A stretch of 64,000 nucleotides of DNA from Dyadobacter alkalitolerans DSM 23607 (GTDB lineage Bacteria; Bacteroidota; Bacteroidia; Cytophagales; Spirosomataceae). The stretch lies in contig NZ_AUAS01000001.1 of assembly GCF_000428845.1 (NCBI RefSeq), positions 620,001 to 684,000 of the forward strand. Direction: 5' to 3'. Numbering within the stretch: the stretch's first letter is position 1; every line of letters begins with the position of its first letter. Below are positions 24,250-33,158 of this stretch, in pieces. Position numbers and translations under genes: made by a program. The notes under the pieces are model-generated. The model worked only from the letters and a program-made list of their open reading frames with translations, was not told where the DNA came from and did no database searches.

Positions 24250-24825
24250 TTATTTCATCTTATCCTTGATGCCTTGTGCCATTTCCAAATGGTGTTTCAA
24301 TGTTGGCACTTTGCCGGCAGCCCAGGCTTTCACCTCTGCATCTTTGGCATCGCTTGCTGCTTCTTCAAACTCGCTAATATCTTCCTTGTGGTCATCCACC
24401 ATGAAGGAAATGTAGTCTTTATCAAATTCAGCAGCTTTTTTCTTAGACAACTCATCTATTTTTTTCTGCTTCTCGTCGCTAACCGACATTGGCAAAGTAA
24501 TGTTTTTCTGCTGGGCAAGGGCTTTCAGCTCTTCATTGGCTTTTCCGTGCTCGGTAGCCATATCCTTACCAAATTTTTTCACGTCTGCACTTGCAGCATT
24601 GGTTTGCGCCAATTCGCCAAGCTGTACTTCCAGCATACCACCGTCAGCAGCAGCAACTGCGAATTCTGAATCATCTTCCAGCTTTGTATCGTCAAGTTTT
24701 GCGTCATTTTGCTCTTCAGCAACTTCTTTACTATCCTCAGCTTTATTCGAGTTACATGCAGAAAATGTTGCCAATGCTGCAAACATCATCCCGCTTAATA
24801 TTATCTTTTTCATAATTCGTTTCAT
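24250..24825 (-). CDS. DUF4142 lipoprotein, ferritin-like four-helix protein
   Basis: A 191-residue protein from the ATG at 24825; ATG at 24813 is an equally possible start, while 24867 would place 14 residues before the signal. The lipobox is TFSAC. After an acidic linker (SKEVAEEQNDAKLDDTKLEDDSE), a DUF4142 helical bundle follows: GGMLEVQLGELAQTNAAS, VKKFGKDMATEHGKANEEL, LPMSVSDEKQKKIDELSKK and FMVDDHKEDISEFEEAA. The family is implicated in stress response, without a defined reaction known to me. It is monocistronic and diverges from the heme oxygenase gene. Confidence 0.9.
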   Translation of the reverse strand: MKRIMKKIILSGMMFAALATFSACNSNKAEDSKEVAEEQNDAKLDDTKLEDDSEFAVAAADGGMLEVQLGELAQTNAASADVKKFGKDMATEHGKANEELKALAQQKNITLPMSVSDEKQKKIDELSKKKAAEFDKDYISFMVDDHKEDISEFEEAASDAKDAEVKAWAAGKVPTLKHHLEMAQGIKDKMK

Positions 24826-24911
24826 TTTTTTGTGACAATGTATATAAATGTTAAAATACTGTGCCAACCGTGACCTGTTAGGGAGATTTTATTCGTTTGC
24901 AAAAGTTTATA

Positions 24912-24919
24912 TATTTTTG
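24912..24919 (+). promoter_or_regulatory. Candidate -7 box for the heme oxygenase-phytochrome operon
   Basis: TATTTTTG matches the Bacteroidota -7 consensus TAnnTTTG and lies 78 bases before the heme oxygenase start. A TTG at 24897-24899 is too close (12 bases) to be a good -33 element, so support is partial. Confidence 0.35.
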
Positions 24920-24996
24920 TAACCCGGAAAGACTTATGCCTGGATGGAACAATTTTTGACTATTATTAAGCTGTATAAGAATTTCCATTTCCGCTT

Positions 24997-25614
24997 ATGA
25001 ATGAAGTGCCTAGTTTTCATTCCGATCAGGAGTCTTTTATTCAAAGTCTGAGAAAACAAACTGCGGTCAGTCACCAAAAATTAGAAGAGAATCATTTATC
25101 CAAAATGATTCTTGATGAGAAGGTCAGCCTTACAGATTATCAAAATTATTTGTCTGCCTTGTATGGGGTTACCGTGGGCTGCGAAAACTTTGTATTTACA
25201 CAAATTAATGACATTTTCCCCGATCTGGATGCGCGTAGACGGTCATATCTCATCATACAGGACTTGCAGGCCACGGGTTTTTCCCAAACACAAATAGACG
25301 CGTTGCCCGTTTACAGGTTCTCTTTTTCTTCTCTTGCTGAAAACGCAGGCGCTATGTATGTGCTGGAAGGCTCGACGTTAGGAGGCCGAATTTTATATAA
25401 ACACATTCACAAAATGCTTGGCCTGACCCCGGAAAACGGATGCTCCTACTTCTGGGGATACGGAGAGCAAACCGGCACAATGTGGAAATCTTTCATCTCA
25501 ACATTTAGCCGATTCGCACAAGAGACGGGGCAAAGTGCGGAAATAATACAAGGAGCTGAGAACACATTTACAATCATAGACAATTGGCTTGACGAAGCAG
25601 TAATTGAAAAGTAA
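24997..25614 (+). CDS. Biliverdin-producing heme oxygenase
   Basis: A 205-residue soluble heme oxygenase of the bacterial BphO type. The proximal heme ligand is His26 in LRKQTAVSHQKLEENH, and the distal-helix glycine block is EGSTLGGRILYKHI near 126-139. It opens heme to biliverdin, CO and iron. Its stop is two bases before the start of the bacteriophytochrome gene, so the enzyme makes the chromophore for the photoreceptor encoded in the same transcript. An additional role in iron release is possible. Confidence 0.93.
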   Translation: MNEVPSFHSDQESFIQSLRKQTAVSHQKLEENHLSKMILDEKVSLTDYQNYLSALYGVTVGCENFVFTQINDIFPDLDARRRSYLIIQDLQATGFSQTQIDALPVYRFSFSSLAENAGAMYVLEGSTLGGRILYKHIHKMLGLTPENGCSYFWGYGEQTGTMWKSFISTFSRFAQETGQSAEIIQGAENTFTIIDNWLDEAVIEK

Positions 25615-25616
25615 GA

Positions 25617-27899
25617 ATGAACATTAAAGACATCGTGAATCGCGATCTTGTCAATTTGACAAACTGCGAAAGTGAACCCATCCATATACCAGGAAGCATT
25701 CAACCGCACGGCTTTATGCTGGGCGTCAATAGCCAAACTTATCTGATTGATTTTTGCAGCGAAAACAGTGGATCTTACATCGAGCTGACCCCGCAGGCGA
25801 TTTTGGGCAAGACATTGTCAGACATTTTCCCTGAACAGGAAGCCGAGGATTTTAAGAACTATGCTTCCGAAGCGATAGATTCTGCAAAACCATTCGTTTT
25901 TTCCTTTAACGAGGTGCCCTATAACACCACTGTTCATAAGAGCAGTGAGACGCTTGTCCTGGAATTGGAGCCATTTCCGGACGGGACGATTAATTTACCC
26001 AACCTTTATAATCAAACACGGACTTTCGTGTCGATTATGGAGAAAACGAGCTATCTGCCTGATCTTTGCCAGGAAATAGCCGCTGAAACACGCGCTATCA
26101 CGGGATACGATCGCGTGATGATTTATAAGTTCGATTCTGAGTATAATGGTGATGTGATTGCGGAAAGCAAACGGGAGGATCTCGTTTCTTTTGCAGGACA
26201 AAAATATCCGCATACCGACATTCCCGCACAGGCGAGGGAGCTTTATATCCGTAATCCATTGCGGATGATCGCCGATATCAATTACAAACCCGTCCCTATC
26301 CTGACCCTGGACGACGCAAGTGAGAAGACCAATAAATCGTTGGATCTCAGCTTGTCTATCCTGAGAAGTGTTTCGCCTATACACATTGAATATCTGAAAA
26401 ACATGGGCGTCGGCGCGACGTTGACCATTTCCCTGTTACAAAACCAGAAACTTTGGGGGTTAGTAGCTTGCCATCATTATTCAGCCAAGACATTACCACA
26501 TTATACGAGGCTTTCTGCATTGCTGCAGGGGCATTTTCTTACTTCACAGATTTCGGTGAGGGAAGTCGCCGAAGAATTTGAAGTAACGCAGAATGTGGAC
26601 AGATCGCTGACAGAAATGCTCGCCAACCTGCATGAGAACAACCAGTTTTTTGAAGAATATCATAGTTCAGATGCGCTGCTAAAACTCGCTAATGCATCGG
26701 GTGCTGCTATTTTTTATAATAACAAACTGTATAAAAACGGCATTACGCCCGTAGATGAGCAGCTGGTTAAACTGTTCCATTTTCTTGCCAACAACTACAA
26801 ATCCCAGGGCCTGGCAACGCACAGCCTGAGCGACCAATATCCGGATGCCCATGCCATTTCGCAACAAGCGGCCGGGGTCGTATATCATGCATTGCCAGGA
26901 AATGCCGATGGCATTATCTGGATGCGGCAGGAGAAAGTTGAAACCATCAACTGGGCTGGAAACCCGGATAAGGCGGTGCTGCCTAACGAGGAAGGATTGC
27001 GCCTTTCGCCCCGGAAATCTTTTGAACGCTGGATGGAAGTGGTGAAAAATCAGAGTGCGCCATGGCGTAAGTCGGAGCTCCATGCGGCTTCGGGATTTGC
27101 TTATGCATTACAAAAACACATTAATTACCGCGTAATCCAAACCCAGGAAGACGCAAACCGTGCGCTGAACGAAGAACTGAAAACGGCTAATCAGGAACTG
27201 GCTAACCTCAACTGGATCAGCACGCACGATTTGAAGGAACCACTCAGAAAGATCCAGATATTTGCTTCGAAGGTGCTTGACCGGGAAGATCCGGATCTGT
27301 CTGCACAAGTGAAAGATTCGGTTGAGCGCATGCGTATCGCAGCCGAGAAAATGCAAAACCTGATCGAAGATATCCTCGCCTATTCCAAGGCTGGTAATTC
27401 GGAAAAGGTTTTTGAAGAAGTTGACTTAAATGTTGTCCTCAACAACGTGCTGGGTGAACTACGCGAAAACATTGAAGAGCGTAATGCATCGATCGAGACG
27501 CAAGAATTGCCCACATTAAAGGTGATCCCGTTTCAAATCCACCAGCTATTCCTGAACCTGATCAGTAATGCGATCAAATTTACGGACAGCGACAAACATC
27601 CGGAGATCAGCGTGAAACTGAGTGTTGCTAAAGGCAGCGACATTAACGACATCATTTCGCCGCAAAAAGAATTTTACAGCATTGCGTTTGAAGATCACGG
27701 AATCGGTTTTGAAAAGGAATATGAGCACCGGATCTTCGATGTTTTCCAAAGGCTTCATCCAGCGCATAAATATCCGGGAACGGGCATTGGTCTGGCCATT
27801 TGCAAGAAAATTGCCGAAAACCACAAAGGGTTTATTACCGCGCATTCAGAGCTGGGCAAAGGTTCGGTGTTTACACTTTTCCTGCCCGTAACCCGCTAA
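25617..27899 (+). CDS. Bacteriophytochrome sensor histidine kinase
   Basis: A 760-residue red/far-red light sensor. PAS-GAF-PHY photosensory core: Cys17 in NCESEPIHIPGSIQPHG is the expected biliverdin attachment site; the GAF domain at about 140-310 has the chromophore-pocket block YPHTDIPAQARELY (variant of PxSDIP); PHY spans about 320-505. The kinase follows: coiled-coil linker, HisKA with phospho-acceptor His537 in STHDLKEPLRK, then HATPase_c with N-box NLISNAIKF, G1 DHGIGFE and G2 GTGIGLAI to the end. No receiver domain is fused and no response regulator gene is adjacent, so its partner is elsewhere. No membrane segment. Confidence 0.95.
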   Translation: MNIKDIVNRDLVNLTNCESEPIHIPGSIQPHGFMLGVNSQTYLIDFCSENSGSYIELTPQAILGKTLSDIFPEQEAEDFKNYASEAIDSAKPFVFSFNEVPYNTTVHKSSETLVLELEPFPDGTINLPNLYNQTRTFVSIMEKTSYLPDLCQEIAAETRAITGYDRVMIYKFDSEYNGDVIAESKREDLVSFAGQKYPHTDIPAQARELYIRNPLRMIADINYKPVPILTLDDASEKTNKSLDLSLSILRSVSPIHIEYLKNMGVGATLTISLLQNQKLWGLVACHHYSAKTLPHYTRLSALLQGHFLTSQISVREVAEEFEVTQNVDRSLTEMLANLHENNQFFEEYHSSDALLKLANASGAAIFYNNKLYKNGITPVDEQLVKLFHFLANNYKSQGLATHSLSDQYPDAHAISQQAAGVVYHALPGNADGIIWMRQEKVETINWAGNPDKAVLPNEEGLRLSPRKSFERWMEVVKNQSAPWRKSELHAASGFAYALQKHINYRVIQTQEDANRALNEELKTANQELANLNWISTHDLKEPLRKIQIFASKVLDREDPDLSAQVKDSVERMRIAAEKMQNLIEDILAYSKAGNSEKVFEEVDLNVVLNNVLGELRENIEERNASIETQELPTLKVIPFQIHQLFLNLISNAIKFTDSDKHPEISVKLSVAKGSDINDIISPQKEFYSIAFEDHGIGFEKEYEHRIFDVFQRLHPAHKYPGTGIGLAICKKIAENHKGFITAHSELGKGSVFTLFLPVTR

Positions 27900-28016
27900 G
27901 TTTTCGAGTGAAATATTTCAAATGAGTATAATGTTCCTCATTGTAAACTGAAAAACGGCTCCGTTCAGACTGGTATTACTTTAATATAATCGGACACACA
28001 GTCTAAAGTACACTAT

Positions 28017-29117
28017 ATGTCGGTAGCCGTAGCAGTTGGGACGTTGACGGAAGCTCCCGTCATCACTGCAAAACAAATTAAAAAATTAAGAAAAGATCCT
28101 GCCCTTACAGCCGCTGCGGCAGGGTTAAATTATATTCAGTCTGGCAATGCGCCCGGTTTTCTGCGAAAAGGAAAATCACCCCGTTTTTATTATGTGGATA
28201 AAAACGGTAACAGGGCAAAGGACAAAGAACAGATCAAAAGAATCAAATCGCTGGTGTTGCCACCGGCATGGCGGGAAGTGTGGATCAGTGAGGACCCGGA
28301 CACGCATCTTCAGGCAACGGGCATTGATGAAGCTGGCCGCAAGCAATACCGCTATCATCCGCACTGGAACCTGATCCGGAATCAAACCAAATACTATCGC
28401 CTGCTTACATTCTCGGAGGCACTTCCTTTACTCAGGGAACAGGTTGAACACGATCTGCGCAAGCATAATTTTGACCTGAATAAGTCCATTGCCCTGGTCA
28501 TCAAGCTTATGGACAAAACCTGTATGCGGGTTGGTAACCAGCGTTACAAGTTGAAGCACGGTTCTTCGGGCATCACAACGCTTGACGCGCGATGCGCAAC
28601 GGTAAAAGGCAGCACAATCCGGTTTATGTTTACAGGAAAAAAAGGCGTTAAGCAAGATATTACACTGAGGGACACGCAACTGGCAAGACTGGTAAAACAA
28701 TACAAGGAAATGCCGGGAAAACGGCTTTTTCAATACACCCAGGAAAATGGCAGTCGCTGCTCGCTTAATGCTGGCCAGGTGAATGACTATATCCGAAAAT
28801 ACACGGGTTCCAATTTCTCTGCAAAAGATTTCAGGACCTGGATGGGCACCGTAACTGCATTCGAATATCTGAGCCATCAGGAAAAATCCGAAACTCAGCG
28901 ACAGCTTACCAGAACATTAAACACTTGCCTGGACGTTGTGGCGGCACATTTGGGAAATACCCGGACGGTCTGCAAAAAATATTACGTCCATCCGGCGGTT
29001 TTCCGGGCTTATGAAAACGGAAAAATCCAAAGGTTCCTTAATAAGCAAGTGGAGGAAATGAAGCTCTTCACCCCGAGTGAACAACACGTAAAGTCTTTGC
29101 TGGCGCATCAGGTTTAA
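28017..29117 (+). CDS. DNA topoisomerase IB
   Basis: A 366-residue bacterial type IB topoisomerase (COG3569). The N-terminal domain includes GFLRKGKSPRFYYVD near 41-55 and LPPAWREVWISEDPDTHLQATGID near 81-104. The catalytic part carries KTCMRVGNQRY (active-site Arg), ATVKGSTIRFMFTGKKG (Lys hairpin), NFSAKDFRTWMGTV (second Arg) and CKKYYVHPAVFRAY, containing the nucleophilic Tyr. It relaxes supercoils by nicking one strand through a 3'-phosphotyrosine. It lies 117 bases after the phytochrome gene and is probably transcribed separately. Confidence 0.93.
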   Translation: MSVAVAVGTLTEAPVITAKQIKKLRKDPALTAAAAGLNYIQSGNAPGFLRKGKSPRFYYVDKNGNRAKDKEQIKRIKSLVLPPAWREVWISEDPDTHLQATGIDEAGRKQYRYHPHWNLIRNQTKYYRLLTFSEALPLLREQVEHDLRKHNFDLNKSIALVIKLMDKTCMRVGNQRYKLKHGSSGITTLDARCATVKGSTIRFMFTGKKGVKQDITLRDTQLARLVKQYKEMPGKRLFQYTQENGSRCSLNAGQVNDYIRKYTGSNFSAKDFRTWMGTVTAFEYLSHQEKSETQRQLTRTLNTCLDVVAAHLGNTRTVCKKYYVHPAVFRAYENGKIQRFLNKQVEEMKLFTPSEQHVKSLLAHQV

Positions 29118-29129
29118 ACACTTCCGGAA

Positions 29130-29282
29130 ATGGCGACTCGTGCAAAAAGAGCAACATATACGTTGGCTACTGGCTTGTCTGCCGCCGCTTGGGAAGCATT
29201 TTTAGTGTCAATAAGGCAAATGGCACAGCATTTTATGGAAAGGTTTTTGAATTGCAGATACAAAAACTTATCACAAACTTAA
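29130..29282 (+). CDS. Possible 50-residue ORF between topoisomerase IB and DUF2383 genes
   Basis: An ATG at 29130 opens a 50-codon frame ending in TAA at 29280-29282 (MATRAKRATYTLATGLSAAA at the start, then tryptophan and MAQHFMERFL). The N-terminus is basic followed by a weakly hydrophobic stretch. I recognise no family. It ends 12 bases before the next gene, but there is no other coding evidence; the stretch may simply be a leader. Confidence 0.2.
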   Translation: MATRAKRATYTLATGLSAAAWEAFLVSIRQMAQHFMERFLNCRYKNLSQT

Positions 29283-29294
29283 AATAGCTTAGTT

Positions 29295-29762
29295 ATGGAA
29301 ACCAATGAAAATCTTGTTGAAGTACTGAGCGACCTGATAAAAATTAATAACGACCGTATCGACGGTTACGAAAGAGCAGTTGACGAAGTTGAGGACATCG
29401 ACCTTGACCTGAGAGGGATATTTCAAAAGATGGCGAACGAAAGCCGTCAGAATATAGATGAGCTGAGTGCCGAGATCAGATCGCTGGGCGGAGAAGTGGC
29501 AACAGGCACTACAAACTCAGGAAAAATATACAGAGTATGGATGGACATCAAAGCAACATTTACAGGTCATGACAGGACTTCGGTTCTCGAAAGCTGCGAA
29601 TATGGCGAAGATGCTGCCCAGGAAGCATATGATGACGCATTAGCAACAGACGCAGATCTGCCTGTAAATATCAGACAGATCATTGCCAACCAGAAGGCGG
29701 AGTTGTTGGAGTCACACAACCTGATCAAAAAATACAGAGATTTGCATCAGGCTGTCAACTGA
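29295..29762 (+). CDS. DUF2383/PA2169 family four-helix-bundle protein
   Basis: A 155-residue soluble, mainly helical acidic protein. The pattern fits the PA2169/DUF2383 ferritin-like family: LSDLIKINNDRIDGYERAV at about 10-28, IFQKMANESRQNIDELSAEI near 42-61, GGEVATGTTNSGKIYRVWMDIKATFTGHD in the middle, and a VLESCEYGEDAAQEAYDDAL helix near 95-115. Members are often stress-induced; no reaction is established. It ends at a strong bidirectional terminator facing lolA. Confidence 0.9.
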   Translation: METNENLVEVLSDLIKINNDRIDGYERAVDEVEDIDLDLRGIFQKMANESRQNIDELSAEIRSLGGEVATGTTNSGKIYRVWMDIKATFTGHDRTSVLESCEYGEDAAQEAYDDALATDADLPVNIRQIIANQKAELLESHNLIKKYRDLHQAVN

Positions 29763-29788
29763 TAATCAGTGCACAATTTGCTTAAAAT

Positions 29789-29831
29789 GAAAAAGGCGGC
29801 GGAATCAATTGATTCCGCCGCCTTGCTTTTT
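29789..29831. terminator. Bidirectional terminator between DUF2383 and lolA genes
   Basis: Bases 29793-29824 form a perfect 32-bp palindrome (16-bp arms, GC-rich centre-proximal stem), with A before and T after, so both converging transcripts can end here. Confidence 0.87.
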
Positions 29832-29846
29832 GTAGTCCTGACAAAC

Positions 29847-30497
29847 TTATCTTAAATCGACAACTTCGACTCCGGGATACTGTTTTGCATTAAATGCGAA
29901 ATAGCTGTCGGCGACTGTTACGTCCGGCTTGAAATCATTCAACGTATAAGTTACTTCCTGACCATTTTTCTGGAAAATCGTCCAGCTGCTGATAGACTTA
30001 TCGGTCTTATTAACTGCAATCTGCACCTTATTCACCTGGCTTTCTTTCTTGGTAGGGGTTAACTCCACCACTTCCAGTGTTTTGGTGCCTGCCTTTTGTT
30101 CTTTTAGGAAAGCATATTTAAATCCCTTTTTATATGCCGTATAAATCTTAGTCGGATCCAGGTCGCCGGTGGCTGTCGGATCGAAATCCTGAAGATTCAC
30201 TTCGTTGGTTTCTTTAATGTAAGTAGCCATCAGCTTTCCATCATTAAAAATCTCCTGACCAGCCATTTTCAACCTGAACTTTGTCCCTTTCACCGTTGCT
30301 TCACCTTTCAGCGGCTTGCCGCCTTCCGGTGTGTAAGTGAACATTGCTTTGAAAGATTTGATCTTCTGATATTTACTGCTCATTGCTTCCAGGATGGCCG
30401 ACGATTTTTTGTCTCCCTGTGCATTTGCCGATGATGCCGACAAGCCCGAGATAACCATTGCTGCAAAGAAATAAGCGCCTATTCTGAAACTTTTCAT
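29847..30497 (-). CDS. lolA: LolA family outer-membrane lipoprotein carrier protein
   Basis: A 216-residue periplasmic protein with a signal peptide (FFAAMVISGLSASSANAQ, cleavage near 27). The LolA fold is visible: ILEAMSSKYQKIKSFKAMFTYTPEGGKPLKG, GTKFRLKMAGQEIFNDGKLMATYIKETNEV, and SSWTIFQKNGQEVTYTLNDF near the C-terminus. LolA carries lipoproteins across the periplasm to the outer membrane. It lies 95 bases after ftsK on the same strand; the ftsK-lolA adjacency is known from many bacteria and strengthens the call. Confidence 0.9.
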   Translation of the reverse strand: MKSFRIGAYFFAAMVISGLSASSANAQGDKKSSAILEAMSSKYQKIKSFKAMFTYTPEGGKPLKGEATVKGTKFRLKMAGQEIFNDGKLMATYIKETNEVNLQDFDPTATGDLDPTKIYTAYKKGFKYAFLKEQKAGTKTLEVVELTPTKKESQVNKVQIAVNKTDKSISSWTIFQKNGQEVTYTLNDFKPDVTVADSYFAFNAKQYPGVEVVDLR

Positions 30498-30592
30498 ATT
30501 AAAAGGTTTGGTTCCTAGTATGTTAAATAAAATGGTGTAAAACAGTGCTGTTACAAATTTTAGACCAATTGCAGCGAGGATGGTTTAACGGG

Positions 30593-33124
30593 CTAGAGTA
30601 ACCCTCTCAAACGAAGGTGTTCTTCCAGGCCGCTCAGATCGTGGAACATGACGTCACGCGCCTTGCTTCCGGTGAACGGACCAACCACACCCAGTAATTC
30701 GAGCTGGTCCATGATCCTGCCTGCGCGGTTATAGCCGAGCTTCATTTTGCGCTGGATCAACGACGTGCTTCCCTGCTGGTGCGTAACAATAAGCCTGGCG
30801 GCGTCTGGCAATAACCCGTCAAAATCGTCGGGATTAAGGTCGGCTTTGCCTTCGGCTGCATCTTCGCCTTCATATTCCGGCAATGCATAGGCGTCATCGT
30901 AGCCTCGCTGTGCGCCGATAAACTCGCAGACGTCTTCAATTTCCCTCGTATCGATAAACGGACATTGTAAACGGATCACTTCCGAGTTGATTGCCAGCAG
31001 CATATCACCCTGCCCCACGAGCTGTTCGGCGCCACCCATATCGAGAATGGTGCGGGAGTCGATGCTGGAAGTTACGCGGAATGATAAACGTGCGGGGAAG
31101 TTGGCCTTAATAAGACCGGTAATAACCTTAACAGAAGGACGTTGCGTAGCAACAACGAGGTGAATTCCCACGGCGCGGGCAAGCTGTGCAAGTCGGGCAA
31201 TCGGCGTTTCTACCTCCTTGCCGGCTGTCATCATCAAGTCGGCAAGCTCATCGATAACGAGAACGATGTAAGGCAGGAAGCGGTGGCCTTTTTCAGGGTT
31301 TAAGCGCCTTTGAGCAAACTTGGCATTGTATTCTTTAAGGTTACGAACAGATGCTTCTTTGAGCAGATCGTAACGCGAATCCATTTCTATACACAATGAA
31401 TTCAATGTAAAAATAACCTTTTTGGTATCGGTAATAATCGCTTCTTCCGCATTAGGGAGCTTTGCCAGGAAATGTCTTTCCAGCTTGTTGAATAATGTTA
31501 ATTCAACCTTTTTGGGATCCACAAGCACAAATTTCAGCTCGGCAGGATGCTTTTTATAGATCAGCGAAGCAAGGATCACATTCAATCCCACAGACTTTCC
31601 TTGTCCGGTTGCTCCGGCCATTAGTAAGTGAGGCATTTTTGCAAGATCGACGATGTGAATGTCGTTAGAGATTGTTTTCCCCAGCACAATCGGCAGATCG
31701 TAATTCGCTTTTTGGAATTTTTCACTTGCCAAAACCGAGCGAATGAACACGGTCTCACGGTTTTTATTTGGCACCTCAATCCCGATTGTTCCTCGTCCGG
31801 GCATAGGAGCAATGATCCTGATACCAAGTGCGGCAAGGCTCAATGCTATATCGCCTTCGAGGTTTTTAATCTTCGAGATCCTCACCCCTGCTTCCGGGAT
31901 GATTTCGTATAATGTTACAGTCGGCCCGATTGTGGCTTTAATCTTCGAAATGTTGATCCCGTAACTTCCGAGCGTATCAACAATCCTCGTTTTATTGCTT
32001 TCCAGCTCTTCCTGACTTACTTTTTCATGCTGGTTATCCACCGCATCATTCAGCAATCCTATGCTTGGAAACTGGTAAGTCGGCAGATCGAGCATCGGAT
32101 CATACTGACCGAATTCGCGCAGAACCGTCGCATTAATGTCCTCATCTTCAAACTCTTCCTCTGCCTGTCCATTGGAATGATCTGTTGTATCTTCCACTTC
32201 AAGTTCAAGTTTCAGCGGAGCAACCGGTGCCGGCGCCACAGGAGCGACAGGCGCAACCGGAATGACAATCGGGGCAACCTCAGGAACAACCTCGACTTTT
32301 GAAACCGTTTCCAGCTCCACTGTCTCTTTTACAGGTTCTTTCTCTTCAAATTCTTCATCGTCGTATGTATCATTGACAACAGACGTAAACGTTCTTTCCT
32401 CAGCCACAACCTTTTCCTCCGATCCGGGCGCTACATTATTTTCTTTTGCCTCAGGCACAACGTCCGGTCTTGCATTTTTCAACTGCCAGGCTTCATAGGC
32501 TGATTTCGCATCATAAAAGAAAACAGCGAAAACGAACATGGTGAAAATGATCGGGATAACGCTTCCCCATTTCAGCCAGTCGAAAAGCACGACGTTAATT
32601 GTGTAACCTATGCCGCCCGAAACAAAGCTTAATGTGTTTTCCTTATCGCTCATCAGCACCACATAGCCCATCATGACGCTTAGCCATAATGTAAAGAAAA
32701 TCACTTCCTTAGTGGTTCGGGTCAATGATAAAAGCTCCTTTCCAAAAGCCATTTTCCAGCCTGCAATGAATGGCACAAGCGGAAGCAAAAGCGCGCCTAC
32801 GCCAAACCATCTGTACACGAAAAAATGAGAGACAACTGCTCCGAGCACGCCAAAAAAGTTACGCGTCTGGCGCCCTGCGTCGCGAATGGATTCGCGGCCC
32901 AGGCCATCGATCACGCTCTGGTCCGAAAGGCCGGTGATAATGTATGAAAGGAAAGAAATTTCCATGATGAGCCCCAGCACGATGAAAAAGGTGCCCCAGG
33001 CCAAAATATTCTTTGGATTGGAAAAAATATGGTTCCAATCTAACGATATGCGAAAGCCTGGACTGGATGTTTCTTCTGATGTTTTCGGGCGCTGAGTATT
33101 CCCCCTAAGCTTATTTACTGACAT
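30593..33124 (-). CDS. ftsK: DNA translocase FtsK/SpoIIIE
   Basis: An 843-residue division protein. The N-terminal membrane domain has about four helices between 35 and 200 (FFIVLGLIMEISFLSYIITGL; VSHFFVYRWFGVGALLLPLVPFIAG; FFTLWLSVMMGYVVLM; IPIIFTMFVFAVFFY). A Glu/Pro/Val-rich linker follows at about 215-345, including a PVAPVAPVAPAP run. The motor domain has Walker A AGATGQGKS near 503-511, Walker B VLVIDELADLMM, and VVATQRPSVKVITG. The C-terminal gamma winged helix (RLIVTHQQGSTSLIQRKMKLGYNRAGR) reads polar DNA motifs. It pumps chromosome ends through the septum and activates XerCD. The gene is 34 bases after pyrD. Confidence 0.95.
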   Translation of the reverse strand: MSVNKLRGNTQRPKTSEETSSPGFRISLDWNHIFSNPKNILAWGTFFIVLGLIMEISFLSYIITGLSDQSVIDGLGRESIRDAGRQTRNFFGVLGAVVSHFFVYRWFGVGALLLPLVPFIAGWKMAFGKELLSLTRTTKEVIFFTLWLSVMMGYVVLMSDKENTLSFVSGGIGYTINVVLFDWLKWGSVIPIIFTMFVFAVFFYDAKSAYEAWQLKNARPDVVPEAKENNVAPGSEEKVVAEERTFTSVVNDTYDDEEFEEKEPVKETVELETVSKVEVVPEVAPIVIPVAPVAPVAPAPVAPLKLELEVEDTTDHSNGQAEEEFEDEDINATVLREFGQYDPMLDLPTYQFPSIGLLNDAVDNQHEKVSQEELESNKTRIVDTLGSYGINISKIKATIGPTVTLYEIIPEAGVRISKIKNLEGDIALSLAALGIRIIAPMPGRGTIGIEVPNKNRETVFIRSVLASEKFQKANYDLPIVLGKTISNDIHIVDLAKMPHLLMAGATGQGKSVGLNVILASLIYKKHPAELKFVLVDPKKVELTLFNKLERHFLAKLPNAEEAIITDTKKVIFTLNSLCIEMDSRYDLLKEASVRNLKEYNAKFAQRRLNPEKGHRFLPYIVLVIDELADLMMTAGKEVETPIARLAQLARAVGIHLVVATQRPSVKVITGLIKANFPARLSFRVTSSIDSRTILDMGGAEQLVGQGDMLLAINSEVIRLQCPFIDTREIEDVCEFIGAQRGYDDAYALPEYEGEDAAEGKADLNPDDFDGLLPDAARLIVTHQQGSTSLIQRKMKLGYNRAGRIMDQLELLGVVGPFTGSKARDVMFHDLSGLEEHLRLRGLL

Positions 33125-33158
33125 TTATCTTCAATTCTTGGGATGCGTGTATCAACTC

